Shown here: piece after piece, positions 8,773 to 17,815 of the stretch
Numbering within the stretch: the first letter of the stretch is position 1
Layout of the letters: the number at the start of each line of letters is the position of its first letter
From: JBGTGG01 sp964398945
GTDB lineage: Bacteria; Bacteroidota; Bacteroidia; Cytophagales; Cyclobacteriaceae
NCBI GenBank assembly: GCA_964398945.1
Contig: CAYNOT010000022.1
Coordinates: 32,738-96,737 of the forward strand
DNA: 64,000 bases
Direction: 5' to 3'
Made by a program: the position numbers and the translations under genes
The notes under the pieces: generated by a model
What the model saw: the letters and a program-made list of their open reading frames with translations, nothing else
What the model was told of the DNA's origin: nothing
The model's database searches: none

Positions 8773-8974
8773 CTAATTTAATTGCATTACCATGTCAACA
8801 GAAGCACCAGCATGTACTTCAATCCGTGAAGCTGAGTTAATAGTAGTGCCGGAGTGTTTCTCCACGCATTGTCCCGAATGCCAGGTAAGGTTTTTTTGTG
8901 ATACTGTTAGATCTTGGGCATTTGCTCCTAGTGACATTATTTAGTAGGAACAATATTTGCGTAGCTATCTTCAT
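8773..8974 (-). pseudogene. Small secreted protein between the RHS genes, interrupted by a 1-nt frameshift
   Basis: The ATG at 8974 opens a signal peptide (MKIATQILFLL) that runs out of frame. A second frame, starting in the middle of the signal at ATG 8938, reads MSLGANAQDLTVSQKNLTW and continues to the stop at 8773, with GTTINSASRIEVHAGASVDM near the end. Removing one A from the AAA following CTACT would restore MKIATQILFLLIMSLGANAQ, an ideal signal peptide with cleavage after NAQ or ANA. So this looks like an approximately 66-aa secreted protein disrupted by one inserted base, or a sequencing error. It lies 4 nt after the first RHS stop and 57 nt before the second RHS start, so it belongs to the operon. 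Function unknown. Confidence 0.6.
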
Positions 8975-8978
8975 AAGT

Positions 8979-11900
8979 TTAATTTCCTTGTTGGTTTGAT
9001 TCCTTGTAGTTGTACTCATACGTCTGTAAAACATTGCCATCTTTGTCACGGACCAGTTTCAACCTCCCAAAGGGACCGTACTCATAGTAGGTGGTAACAT
9101 TGTTGGTATCCGTCATTGAGGTCATGCCTACCATTGGGGTATATGTATAGCTCGTAATAATTGCTTCCTTCATTGCCGGATCTTCGCGTAGAAGTTGAAT
9201 CGTTTGTCGTACTTGACTGTCTGTTCCAGGATTATTGTTTAACTCATCAATTGAAGTTTGTCCCAGTACACTAAGAACACCCTGATAGGTTGTGTTTCTA
9301 ATTTCAGCAATGGGATATGTATAGTTATATCCCCATAGATAAGTAGTAGTATGATCGTTTGATTTGGAAACTTCTCTTACATTACCGCGTGCATCATAAC
9401 TTACATATTTCATCCTGGTCTCCATTTCCCCAACGGGCCCTGTATTTGTTCCAGTCGTATATAGGGTAAATTTTCCGGTAGCGGACTCATTGAAAGTAAA
9501 ATGAGTTTTATTTACTGTCCCATTTATGTTGTTTATTTCTTCAACTAAAGTTCCTATTTGATAGTTACTGATTAACCCTGATCGTGCTGATTCCTCACTC
9601 CCCACAAATGCCATGTCCTGTACATATTTTTTTTGATTAAATACTGCATTACCTCTGCTATCGACTTTTGAAATCATTGTCGGTAATAGATGAGAAGGAT
9701 TATCAAAAGTATAGTTGGTAGTAATTACCATACTCACTTGTTGATCCTGATCAAAAATTGTTTCAACTGTTTTCTCCCGATAATTCCAGTATGAATAAGT
9801 AAAGTATGATGCAACATCGAATGCCTTCAATAAAGTTTGTATGGCAGCACCTGTCATTACGAAGCCACCCCCAGTTTTTCTGAATTTTCTTCTGATTGCA
9901 AGTCCATTTATCTGATTTAGTATTCTAGGGTCTTCTTTATAAAAATGTTCTGTTTTTCTTTTGTAATAAACTAATCCACCCTCTTTAATAAATACATTCT
10001 CCTGTTTCAATTGACCATTGGAATATCCTTTATTTGTGAATGGTGAATTGACCTGATGATCGCCAAATAATGTAACGTTTGCAACATCCTTCTTTAATGA
10101 ATAAATATATTCAACTCCACCTTCCAGCATATCAATATCATTGGTTTCAATGACGGATTCATAAAAAATATGGCTTGAAGAAAAGAATCTGGAATTACTA
10201 CCACCACTTACTTCTTGAAGTATTAAATAATCACAATCAATAGTCTCGAGAGTCAAATAAGAAGGATTAGTTACAGGATGTTGAGGTGAATGGGCGATTG
10301 CAGAATGTAATATTGTCACTGGAATATCTGGTTCTGAAACAATAAACCCTGATGATTTTTCCAAATCATTAATGTAAGCATACGTATACTTTTTTAAACC
10401 AATAGGATTTTCATTGGCATCATACGATTCAATTTTTTCAACCCTTAAACCACTAACTGGTTTATTATGTGTCATCTGCACGGGTTCTGGATATACTTTA
10501 ATATTTGCAAATCCAACATGGCCCGTAAATCCATAAAACTCAAGTCGAAATGTATAACTTGAACCAGCTTGTAATGCTACACCAAAATCTTTTACTTCCC
10601 CTAAACCAACAGATTCATCCACTATAACTTGGCCAGTGCTATTCTGTATTAGAATTACATTCATACGAATATGCGGATCCTCATCGATCACCCCTGTTGA
10701 ATTTATAAATTCCGCATGGATTGCACGTTCAATATAGGGCTGATCAGTTGCGGTAAATGGTGGTAGTTCTTGTGCAACACTTGGTTCATCATCATCCCCT
10801 TGTACATTGAGCGTCAGTATCTCTGGGTTCCCTTGTACCTGTTCCGTGACATATGTATCATTTCCCCCATAATAAATTTTATTGTATCCCTTTGTTGGAT
10901 ACTCGACCATAATGAGCATTCCTTTTGAAGAGAAATTTGAATCTGGGGACTTGTCACTTCCGATATAGCCTCCATTCTTATAAAACTTTTCCTGATCCAT
11001 TAAGCTAGTCGGTCTGGGGACCAAATAGGAATTTGATTTCCCATTATAATAACCATGTCGGTCTTGGGACAAACTAAACCGCTTTGGAAGTTGATCTAAA
11101 TCCTTGTAATGAAATTTATGCTCTTTTGGTTTCTCTGATTGTTGGCCAAATTCCTGAATCCCAATTAAAAAATATCGAATTCTTTCGGTGGGATCAGTGG
11201 AATATTCAGATGATTGGGCAATGGAGTGAAGGAACTTATATCTATTCATTAGTTGATTATCCCTATTTACAAACTTGATTTCATCTATCAGCACATCACC
11301 ATTTATGTCCGTTCTGGTCTTATAATCAAAAATGACTGAATCATTGCTTGATGTTACAATAGACCTCAGGATAACAACATTCGCATCAATGTAATTTGAA
11401 CAAGTCTGGTCCTCATAAAGGGGGCATCTTATCGAACCATGGGGTGATGGAATATTACCAGCCCTTGTGGAAGGAGGTATATAGTAATAGGTTTGAGTAA
11501 CACCACTTCTATATTCCGCATAAGCGGGCGTATAAAAAAAATCTATAAAATCACCATGTGGGTGTTCCATTCGCTTCAGGTACCATGAAGTTGCAATGGG
11601 AAGTTCTGCCCCCTCATAAACCGTACAATTACTTTCTGTATTGTAATTGGTTAATTCTGTTGCAGTCTGTCCTCCAAAATGATATTTGACCCCATCGGCT
11701 GTTGTAAGTAAAAATCCATTCTCAGGAGCACCACCCACATATTCAATCTTTATATTTCCATGGGGTATAGCCATGGGGTTGCCTTGATCGTCAAAAACAA
11801 ACTTACCTGCAATTCCGGCAAAATTGTAATGAAAAATATCCGGTTGGTTATCCCAACCACCTGAAGCAGACTGCTCAAGAAAATCCAACAAGGTTTGATC

Positions 11901-12287
11901 CTCAACGCTGAAATCCGGACTACCAGAAACCCATTGCGTTCCAGGATGGAAATCAGGTTCGTCATAAACGACCCTGGTAATCACCCCTCCAGCATTTAAT
12001 ACCCAGTCAAAACCGGCTCTTGAACCAATTGCATTTACACGAAGTCCATTTGATGAGTACGATACACTAATCGGAAGGTTGAGGTTTTTGGTTGTAATAG
12101 AGGACAATGGGATATCTAAATTCAAAGCACCTGTAGAGTGACTTATTGGAATATCTCCATACCTACCTAATTCCGCAGAATTTGGGGAAGGTGGCAAAAT
12201 CGATGGATTCTCAACTGTCTCTTGAGCCAACGCTTTGCAAAATAAGAAGCTAATAAATAGGGTAAGTAGTACATTAATTTTATTCAT
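8979..12287 (-). CDS. Secreted RHS-type shell protein without toxin tip
   Basis: 1102 aa beginning with a signal peptide (MNKINVLLTLFISFLFCKAL, then AQ). The N-terminal part has the pattern NSAELGRYGDIPISHSTG followed by PISVSYSSNGLRVNAIGSRAGFDWVLNAGG, seen in the large Bacteroidota proteins that regularly precede DUF6443 RHS genes and resembling the start of SpvB/TcB-like shells. The C-terminal third holds YD/RHS-like repeats (YDARGNVREV, YLWGYNYTYPIAEIRN, YYEYGPFGRLKLVRDKDGNV). It ends right after a YD-type repeat with no variable tip. It is the promoter-proximal gene of the RHS operon. A plausible role is to provide the other half of the cage assembled with the downstream RHS protein, as TcB does for TcC; this is inference. 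Alternative: an independent surface adhesin. Confidence 0.8.
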   Translation of the reverse strand: MNKINVLLTLFISFLFCKALAQETVENPSILPPSPNSAELGRYGDIPISHSTGALNLDIPLSSITTKNLNLPISVSYSSNGLRVNAIGSRAGFDWVLNAGGVITRVVYDEPDFHPGTQWVSGSPDFSVEDQTLLDFLEQSASGGWDNQPDIFHYNFAGIAGKFVFDDQGNPMAIPHGNIKIEYVGGAPENGFLLTTADGVKYHFGGQTATELTNYNTESNCTVYEGAELPIATSWYLKRMEHPHGDFIDFFYTPAYAEYRSGVTQTYYYIPPSTRAGNIPSPHGSIRCPLYEDQTCSNYIDANVVILRSIVTSSNDSVIFDYKTRTDINGDVLIDEIKFVNRDNQLMNRYKFLHSIAQSSEYSTDPTERIRYFLIGIQEFGQQSEKPKEHKFHYKDLDQLPKRFSLSQDRHGYYNGKSNSYLVPRPTSLMDQEKFYKNGGYIGSDKSPDSNFSSKGMLIMVEYPTKGYNKIYYGGNDTYVTEQVQGNPEILTLNVQGDDDEPSVAQELPPFTATDQPYIERAIHAEFINSTGVIDEDPHIRMNVILIQNSTGQVIVDESVGLGEVKDFGVALQAGSSYTFRLEFYGFTGHVGFANIKVYPEPVQMTHNKPVSGLRVEKIESYDANENPIGLKKYTYAYINDLEKSSGFIVSEPDIPVTILHSAIAHSPQHPVTNPSYLTLETIDCDYLILQEVSGGSNSRFFSSSHIFYESVIETNDIDMLEGGVEYIYSLKKDVANVTLFGDHQVNSPFTNKGYSNGQLKQENVFIKEGGLVYYKRKTEHFYKEDPRILNQINGLAIRRKFRKTGGGFVMTGAAIQTLLKAFDVASYFTYSYWNYREKTVETIFDQDQQVSMVITTNYTFDNPSHLLPTMISKVDSRGNAVFNQKKYVQDMAFVGSEESARSGLISNYQIGTLVEEINNINGTVNKTHFTFNESATGKFTLYTTGTNTGPVGEMETRMKYVSYDARGNVREVSKSNDHTTTYLWGYNYTYPIAEIRNTTYQGVLSVLGQTSIDELNNNPGTDSQVRQTIQLLREDPAMKEAIITSYTYTPMVGMTSMTDTNNVTTYYEYGPFGRLKLVRDKDGNVLQTYEYNYKESNQQGN

Positions 12288-12471
12288 CGTATTCCAAAAA
12301 ATATGTTAAAAATTATAGCTCTCAAATTAGGTTACAACCTTATTTTTTTGGGACAAAGTAACAAAGGCCCAGGTGCATTCCGATGGTAGATGGAAGCGAA
12401 AGCTGCATGGTCACAGTTTGAGGAATCATTTAGGGGTTCATCATCATTTGAGTAATTGCCAACTTTCATAG

Positions 12472-12505
12472 CGACAAATATACAATTGTCGTATATATCC
12501 GACAA
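12472..12505. promoter_or_regulatory. Triple CGACAA half-site operator in the divergent RHS/regulator promoter
   Basis: Three 6-bp half-sites occur in alternating orientation: CGACAA at 12472-12477, TTGTCG at 12486-12491 and CGACAA at 12500-12505. Each is offset by exactly 14 bp and separated by 8-bp A+T-rich spacers. They lie between the minus-strand RHS operon (start 12287) and the plus-strand XRE regulator (start about 12530). Spaced palindromes immediately before a small XRE gene are typical autoregulatory operators, as in C-protein systems. The regulator-operator pairing is inferred. Confidence 0.55.
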
Positions 12506-12529
12506 GTAAAAGCTCAATAGAAATTTAGA

Positions 12530-12775
12530 TTGCCCCCTGTGAAAGGGGATCTGAAAGAAGCATTTGGTAAAGTTATCCGTGAAGTCCGGGAGGATGCCGG
12601 GCTAAGCCAGCAGGAACTTGCGGATTACTCTGATGTAGACAGGACCTATATTTCTGACCTTGAACGGGGATTATACTATCCTTCTTTGAATACTGTATAT
12701 AAATTAGCTGAAATTTTAAAGATTACACCCCACAAGCTAATCCAAAAGGTTGATGTGTTTCTGAAACTTCATTAG
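12530..12775 (+). CDS. XRE-family helix-turn-helix transcriptional regulator
   Basis: A short protein of 81 aa from a TTG at 12530, or 78 aa from a GTG at 12539. An in-frame stop at 12518 excludes anything longer and there is no ATG near the start. It is a single Cro/C1-type HTH: AFGKVIREVREDAGLSQQEL, then DVDRTYISDLERG and YPSLNTVYKLAEILKI, very like solitary regulators and restriction-modification C proteins. There is no effector domain. It diverges from the RHS operon and the CGACAA triple site lies 25 nt upstream, so it probably controls its own gene and the RHS operon. No restriction-modification genes are adjacent. Confidence 0.85.
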   Translation: MPPVKGDLKEAFGKVIREVREDAGLSQQELADYSDVDRTYISDLERGLYYPSLNTVYKLAEILKITPHKLIQKVDVFLKLH

Positions 12776-12876
12776 CAGCCATTGTCTTCTATAATATAAC
12801 CTTGTTCCGGAAAACAATACTTTCTCTTCACCGTCAGATTTGAAGTAGCACCCAAACCAGGCAACACATTATACAA

Positions 12877-13620
12877 CTACACCACTTTCTTCCGTATCAA
12901 CTTTGCATACGTCCGGCTTACCGGGAAACTTTTTCCATTTTGCATCTTCACCACCATTCCGCCATTGAAATGTTTTTCAATTTCTTTCAAATACGAGATG
13001 TTGATAATCGTGCTGCGGTGTACGCGGATGAAAATTTCGGGATTTAAGATTTCTTCCAGCTTCCCAATTCCAGAGGAGCTAACAAATTGATCAGTCTTGG
13101 TACTGAGTATGGTGTAGTCACCGGATGCTTCCAGGTACACAATATCTTCAACAGGCAGGTTGAGCAACTTTTCAGACTTCTGTACAAAAATGTGCGAGTC
13201 GTACGAAGTTTTGTTTTCTGTTTTCATGTTGCGCAAAAGCTCGCCAACATTGTTTTGCTCCATTTGCATGCGGTTCACAGCGCGGTCAATGGAGAGTTTG
13301 AACCGCTCCTGGTCCAACGGCTTTAGCAAATAATCAACAGCATTTTTTTCAAACGCTTGTATTGCATATTGATCGTAGGCTGTTGTGAAAATTACATGTG
13401 GGTCATGGCTGATTTCATCGAGCACATCAAAGCCGGTCATGCCCGGCATTTGTACATCCAGAAAAATAAGATCAGGCTTTAAGTCATCAATTGCATCAAC
13501 GGCATCGCTTCCTTTCGAACACTCCCCTATGATTTCGATCGTGTCGAGTTCACCCAGGTACTCTTTCAGCAGGTCGCGCGCCAATTGCTCATCGTCTATT
13601 ATTATGCAGGTAATTTTCAT
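12877..13620 (-). CDS. LytTR-family response regulator
   Basis: 247 aa from the ATG at 13620 (MKITCIIIDDEQLARDLLKE); the nine-residue extension to 13647 is not family-like. The receiver domain covers about residues 1-115 with acidic pocket DDE, phospho-acceptor Asp at about 55 in FLDVQMPGMTG, and KPLDQERF at the end. The LytTR DNA-binding domain occupies about 140-247 (HIFVQKSEKLLNLPVEDIVY, RVHRSTIINISYLKEIEKHF, FPVSRTYAKLIRK). Such proteins activate transcription at paired direct repeats. It lies downstream of a LytS-type kinase gene on the same strand, with a 211-nt gap, and the two very probably form a pair. Confidence 0.93.
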   Translation of the reverse strand: MKITCIIIDDEQLARDLLKEYLGELDTIEIIGECSKGSDAVDAIDDLKPDLIFLDVQMPGMTGFDVLDEISHDPHVIFTTAYDQYAIQAFEKNAVDYLLKPLDQERFKLSIDRAVNRMQMEQNNVGELLRNMKTENKTSYDSHIFVQKSEKLLNLPVEDIVYLEASGDYTILSTKTDQFVSSSGIGKLEEILNPEIFIRVHRSTIINISYLKEIEKHFNGGMVVKMQNGKSFPVSRTYAKLIRKKVV

Positions 13621-13831
13621 GTGTTTATGTTTAATTTTTACGGTCACATGGAATTCGCAATATTGATATTCATCCTCGGTTGGTGTTTTTCAATCATGCT
13701 CATTTCATGTGTTTATAATTTTTTTGTTTGATGTTACAGGAATGGCCTGAAAATTATTTGGTGCAAAGATTTTTTGGCCGTTTCCTATTGGTTTGAAAAT
13801 TTATTTATAACTAATTTAATTTGAAGATATA

Positions 13832-14956
13832 TTAAACCGCCTCGCTTTCCAACTGTTCGGTTTCTTCAAATTCTTGCAATTGCTCACCTTCTTCAAAAGG
13901 AATAAAGAAACTCACAGAGTACCCCCATTCTGTTGAGCGGATCCGAAGCCCGGAGCCGGGCCCGAAAATACTTTTCAACCGTTGATCTGTATTTTTCATC
14001 CCTACTCCACTAGAACTTCCGTCCATTACTTTTTTTGAGTTTAATCCTAAGCCATCGTCTTTCACTTCAAAGAAAATCATATTGTTGAAACGCTTCACCG
14101 TTAGTACAATTGTTCCACCATCATCTTTCGGGCCAATTCCATATTTTACAGAATTCTCGACAAGGGGTTGTAAAATCATGGGAGGGATACGGATACTTAA
14201 ACACGAAAAATCAATTTGTTTTCTAAATTTCAACCGTTCACCAAACCGCACCTGCTGGATACGGATAAAATTTTCAATGAAGTCGAGTTCGTGGATCAGC
14301 TTGACTTTTTGATCACCATGCGAATCCAATGCGTAGCGAAAAATATCAGAGAGTTGCGTGATTACCCTTCGTGCTTGCTCTTTGCTTGAACCCACCAACA
14401 TGTTGATGGAGTTGAGGGTATTAAAAAGAAAATGGGGATTGATTTGTGATTTCAACAAGGAGATTTCCATTTCCTTGTTTTTAAGCGAAAGCTCACTTTT
14501 TTCCTGTCCTTGTTTTTGCTGTCCTTCAAAGTAGCGGATCACATAATACACGGCTATGGTGATTACATATTGATCATGAAAATGCAATCCTTCCCACTTC
14601 AACAAACCAAGCAAGTGGTCTTTCCATTGATCATAATGTATGTAGCCTTCCAGATAGTCCTCCAAATAGTAGGAGAGTGATCCCATCACAAGGAAATAAA
14701 CCATTGCCCCTGCTATATGCCCGATTACTTGTAAATAGATTTTGAAATTGAATAGCCAGCGGGTGTATAAAAAGATAACCGGGATGAGCACAACCAATGC
14801 TTCGAAGAGGTATAGCGCATTCCAAAAAACATAGGCATGTGGGTTTTCAAAATTCCATTCTACGATTGTCCCGACCATAAAATTGATAGCATACCATAAG
14901 CAGAGGAGCAAATAGGCCCGTTTCCAGATTTTTGGTATGGAGTCGTACAATGTCAT
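13832..14956 (-). CDS. LytS-like sensor histidine kinase (His_kinase family)
   Basis: 374 aa. The first about 145 residues contain four predicted membrane helices, followed by a short coiled coil (QKQGQEKSELSLKNKEMEIS). The His_kinase (PF06580) motif SQINPHFLFNTLNSINML carries the phospho-accepting His at residue 175. The HATPase part follows with PPMILQPLVENSVKYGIG (N box) and DDGLGLN plus GVGMKNTDQRLKSIFG (G boxes). The C-terminal tail is rich in Glu (EEGEQLQEFEETEQLESEAV), unusual but without known function. The protein should sit in the inner membrane and phosphorylate the LytTR regulator encoded downstream. The stimulus cannot be read from the short N-terminal loops. Confidence 0.92.
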   Translation of the reverse strand: MTLYDSIPKIWKRAYLLLCLWYAINFMVGTIVEWNFENPHAYVFWNALYLFEALVVLIPVIFLYTRWLFNFKIYLQVIGHIAGAMVYFLVMGSLSYYLEDYLEGYIHYDQWKDHLLGLLKWEGLHFHDQYVITIAVYYVIRYFEGQQKQGQEKSELSLKNKEMEISLLKSQINPHFLFNTLNSINMLVGSSKEQARRVITQLSDIFRYALDSHGDQKVKLIHELDFIENFIRIQQVRFGERLKFRKQIDFSCLSIRIPPMILQPLVENSVKYGIGPKDDGGTIVLTVKRFNNMIFFEVKDDGLGLNSKKVMDGSSSGVGMKNTDQRLKSIFGPGSGLRIRSTEWGYSVSFFIPFEEGEQLQEFEETEQLESEAV

Positions 14957-15112
14957 GACGCAAATTCCACATTAAAATTATGGAATGGAAGCGAAAACCG
15001 TTTAAGTATTTCTTTGGGCGGTAAATTTGCAAAAAGGGGGTTTATCATACGTGGCATTTGAAAGACCCGTTCATTTACCCATCTTTAAAGTCTGATAATC
15101 GATTTTCTATAG

Positions 15113-16327
15113 ATGCGCGCTGTAATCTTGGCAATATGTCTGGTCTATTCCTTACCGGGTTGGTCACAACAACTAACAATTTCCGGGAAGGTCCAGGATA
15201 TTGAAACGGGTGAGCCGCTTGAGTTTGCGTCCATTGGTATCAGGGGAAAATCAGCAGGGACCGTCACGAATTTACAAGGGGAATTTGATTTTCACTTCCC
15301 GGAAGAATACCGGAACGAAATCCTTACCGTGAATATGCTGGGATATAAAACTTACGAAGCTCCGGTCTGGACAATTTTAGGAGGGGTCCAAAATATACGC
15401 ATGGAAAAATCCCCGACTATATTGGAAGAAGTGACGGTTTCCGATTCGCTAAGCGGAGGTGATATTTTGCGCATTGCGTTTTCACGGATTGAAACCAATT
15501 TTCCGATGACCCCCTTTTTATTGGATGCGTTTTACCGGGATGTAAAAAAAGTGGGGGGCACGTATATCTCGTTGTTGGAAACGGCAGTACAGATTTATGA
15601 TGAAGACTATGCCGAACCACGGAATAAAGGAAAGCTGCGCGAGCATGTACGGTTGATCGAAGTTAGAAAAAGTTTGGGGTACGAAAGCAAATTCACAAAG
15701 TACTTTGATCAGGACAATCTATTGGAAGATTTGCTTTTGCACAATAATATCCGGTACCGTCAGATTGAGCTAAGGGAAGAATTCTATTTAAGTATGGACC
15801 GCGACAAGGATTCATATTACAATGATCACCCGATTTATGTAGTTTCCCACAATTCCGCATTTCGATTAAAATTTTATATTGATAAGTTGGACTATTCAAT
15901 CGTTCACCTGGAATATGAAACCGGTTTTTCAAATGATGAAGCGGGAAGGCGGAAAGGCCTGGTTAGTCGATTTGCAGGGTTGAAGAAAACAATCGACTTT
16001 CGGAAGTATGAAGGAAAAATGTATTTGAACTACATTACCATTACTTCAAAAGTGAATTGGTACGACTCAAAAACAAACGAACTGAAATTTGAGAGTGAGC
16101 TTTTTCAGCAATTGCTGGTCAATAAAATCCATACCAATACCCGGGTGCGCATTAGTTCTACAGAGAAAATGAAAAACTACGGATTGCAATATCAGGATCA
16201 GCAGTATAACAAAAAGTTTTGGGACAATTATAATGTGATCAAAGAAACCCCGCTCGATATTCAAATCAAGGAAGACTTAGAGAAGGTTGCGGTCCCGCTC
16301 GACAAACAATTCAAAGGCGAACACTAG
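15113..16327 (+). CDS. CarboxypepD_reg-like domain outer-envelope protein
   Basis: 404 aa with a signal peptide (MRAVILAICLVYSLPGWS, cleavage before QQ). Residues about 20-110 form a carboxypeptidase-regulatory-like beta-sandwich: LTISGKVQDIETGEPLEFAS, AGTVTNLQGEFDF, LTVNMLGYKTYE. The rest, about residues 125-400, is a domain usual in Bacteroidota proteins that carry this module without a TonB receptor barrel, with many aromatic and charged residues; its function is not established. I see no TonB plug or barrel, so this is not a TonB-dependent transporter. The gene diverges from the LytS-like kinase and could be a target of that system; this is only a positional guess. Confidence 0.8.
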   Translation: MRAVILAICLVYSLPGWSQQLTISGKVQDIETGEPLEFASIGIRGKSAGTVTNLQGEFDFHFPEEYRNEILTVNMLGYKTYEAPVWTILGGVQNIRMEKSPTILEEVTVSDSLSGGDILRIAFSRIETNFPMTPFLLDAFYRDVKKVGGTYISLLETAVQIYDEDYAEPRNKGKLREHVRLIEVRKSLGYESKFTKYFDQDNLLEDLLLHNNIRYRQIELREEFYLSMDRDKDSYYNDHPIYVVSHNSAFRLKFYIDKLDYSIVHLEYETGFSNDEAGRRKGLVSRFAGLKKTIDFRKYEGKMYLNYITITSKVNWYDSKTNELKFESELFQQLLVNKIHTNTRVRISSTEKMKNYGLQYQDQQYNKKFWDNYNVIKETPLDIQIKEDLEKVAVPLDKQFKGEH

Positions 16328-16414
16328 ATAATTTGCGGATGTGAAAATTTGAAAATGTGCTGATTTATTCGGTTTATCTAATTTACCTTAAATCTAGAAT
16401 CAGCAAATTTTCGG

Positions 16415-16590
16415 GTGTACGACAAAAATCTGTTATTGCTCGCGAAGCGAGCCTTTGCGGCCTAAAAATGTTCACGCAAAGGGCAAAGGCACTTCGCTTT
16501 GGCACAAAGAACGCAAGGAGTCAAGCTTGGCGAACTTTGCGTGATATGACTTTGCGGTCTTTGCGTGAAAAACGGAAATCTGTCGTGCAC
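16415..16590. repeat. MITE-like intergenic repeat with terminal inverted repeats and TTTGCG words
   Basis: A 176-bp non-coding stretch is bounded by inverted repeats that match at 9 of 10 positions (16415-16424 and 16581-16590). Inside are several TTTGCG/CGCAAA words and a CTCGC-GAA-GCGAG hairpin (about 16440-16452). It fills most of the 288-nt gap between the CarboxypepD gene and the aminotransferase gene, whose 3' ends face each other. Such word-rich palindromic units are common intergenic repeats in Bacteroidota, but copy number cannot be seen in this window. Confidence 0.5.
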
Positions 16591-16615
16591 CCAAATTTTC
16601 ACATTTATTAATTTT

Positions 16616-17815
16616 CTAATTGAGCCCAGCCAACGCCTCTTTCATCCGCTTCAATGCTTCACGCAAATCATTTTCGGAAGCCGCATACGATAAGCGAATG
16701 CAATCCGGATTTCCAAAAGCATCACCCGTTACCAATGAGACATGCGCCTTCTCCAACAAGTACAGGCACAGGTCATCACCATTTGTAATCTTAAAATCAC
16801 CATTTGATTTCCCGTAAAAAGAACTTACATCCGGAAAGAAATAGAAAGCCCCTTCCGGGTAATTGGATTTTATTCCGGGAATATCTTTTAACAATTCATA
16901 CACGATGTCCCTTCGCTTTTTGTATTCCTCCACCATTTTTTTGGTAGGCGCCAGGTCACCGGAAATTGCGGCAAGTGCGGCACGTTGGGCAATCGAACAA
17001 TTGGCCGAGGTAATTTGTCCCTGTACTTTGCTACATCCTTTTGCAATCCATGTAGGCGCGCATAAGTACCCAACACGCCAGCCGGTCATTGCAAATCCTT
17101 TTGCGAAACCGTTAATGGTAATCGTGCGGTCAAACATTCCGGGGAAAGAAGCAATGCTCACCTGGTCTCCGGAAAAATTAATATGCTCATATATTTCGTC
17201 AGCAATGATCAACAAATCATCATGTTTTAGGATAACTTTTGAAATGGCCTCCAATTCTTTTTTCGAAAAAACCGAACCTGTTGGATTGCACGGGGAAGAG
17301 AAGATAATCGCCCTTGTTTTAGGAGTGATCGCAGCCTCCAGTTGCCCGGCAGTCACTTTAAAATCGGTTTCAATTCCACCTTTCACTTCTACCGGGGTGG
17401 CTTCCGCCAGGCGAACAAGGGCATCATAGCTAACCCAATACGGTGTGAAGATGACCACTTCATCGCCCGGGTTTAACAAGGCCAGCATCACATTGGCGAT
17501 CGATTGCTTTGCACCATTGGAAACAACAATGTTATCGGCAGTATAGGGCACGTCATTTTCAACCGTGTATTTTTTTGCCAATGCTTCGCGCAAATCCTGG
17601 TAACCGTTCACGGGAGGGTAGGCAAAATACTTTCCGGTATCAATTGCATCTTTCGCTGCATCACAGATGTGCTGCGGGGTTTTAAAATCGGGCTCACCAA
17701 GACTGAGGCTAATTACATTGATGCCACGCGATTTAAATTCACGGGCTTTTGCTGCCATGGCCAATGTAGCGGATTCTTGAATGGCTTCGATTCTTTCGGA
17801 AAGACGGGTTTTCAT
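16616..17815 (-). CDS. Class I/II pyridoxal-phosphate aminotransferase (aspartate aminotransferase type)
   Basis: 399 aa, full length for the AspB/AatA branch of fold-type I aminotransferases. Visible motifs are SLGEPDFKTPQHI near the N-terminus, YPPVNGYQDLREALA, the SNGAKQSI cofactor-phosphate loop, SSPCNPTGSVF (Asn contacting PLP), IADEIYEH (Asp pairing with the pyridine N, Tyr) and INGFAKGFAMTGWRVGYL with the Schiff-base lysine. The usual Ser before the Lys (SK) is Ala here. The carboxylate-binding Arg is in CIRLSYAAS near the C-terminus. The likely reaction is aspartate + 2-oxoglutarate to oxaloacetate + glutamate, in the cytoplasm. It is a stand-alone gene; recR lies upstream on the same strand with a 145-nt gap. 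Confidence 0.9.
   Translation of the reverse strand: MKTRLSERIEAIQESATLAMAAKAREFKSRGINVISLSLGEPDFKTPQHICDAAKDAIDTGKYFAYPPVNGYQDLREALAKKYTVENDVPYTADNIVVSNGAKQSIANVMLALLNPGDEVVIFTPYWVSYDALVRLAEATPVEVKGGIETDFKVTAGQLEAAITPKTRAIIFSSPCNPTGSVFSKKELEAISKVILKHDDLLIIADEIYEHINFSGDQVSIASFPGMFDRTITINGFAKGFAMTGWRVGYLCAPTWIAKGCSKVQGQITSANCSIAQRAALAAISGDLAPTKKMVEEYKKRRDIVYELLKDIPGIKSNYPEGAFYFFPDVSSFYGKSNGDFKITNGDDLCLYLLEKAHVSLVTGDAFGNPDCIRLSYAASENDLREALKRMKEALAGLN

Noticed and set aside
8837..9049. Minus-strand 70-codon frame between the RHS genes
   Set aside because: It starts inside the 3' end of the first RHS gene and runs out of frame through the small secreted protein; the real reading is the frameshifted 8773-8974 frame.
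12332..12517. 61-codon minus-strand frame over the RHS promoter region
   Set aside because: It covers the operator and promoter region, has no signal peptide or family similarity and would conflict with regulatory function.
16357..16611. 84-codon plus-strand frame
   Set aside because: It coincides with the TTTGCG-word repeat; open frames of this kind arise from the repeat composition.
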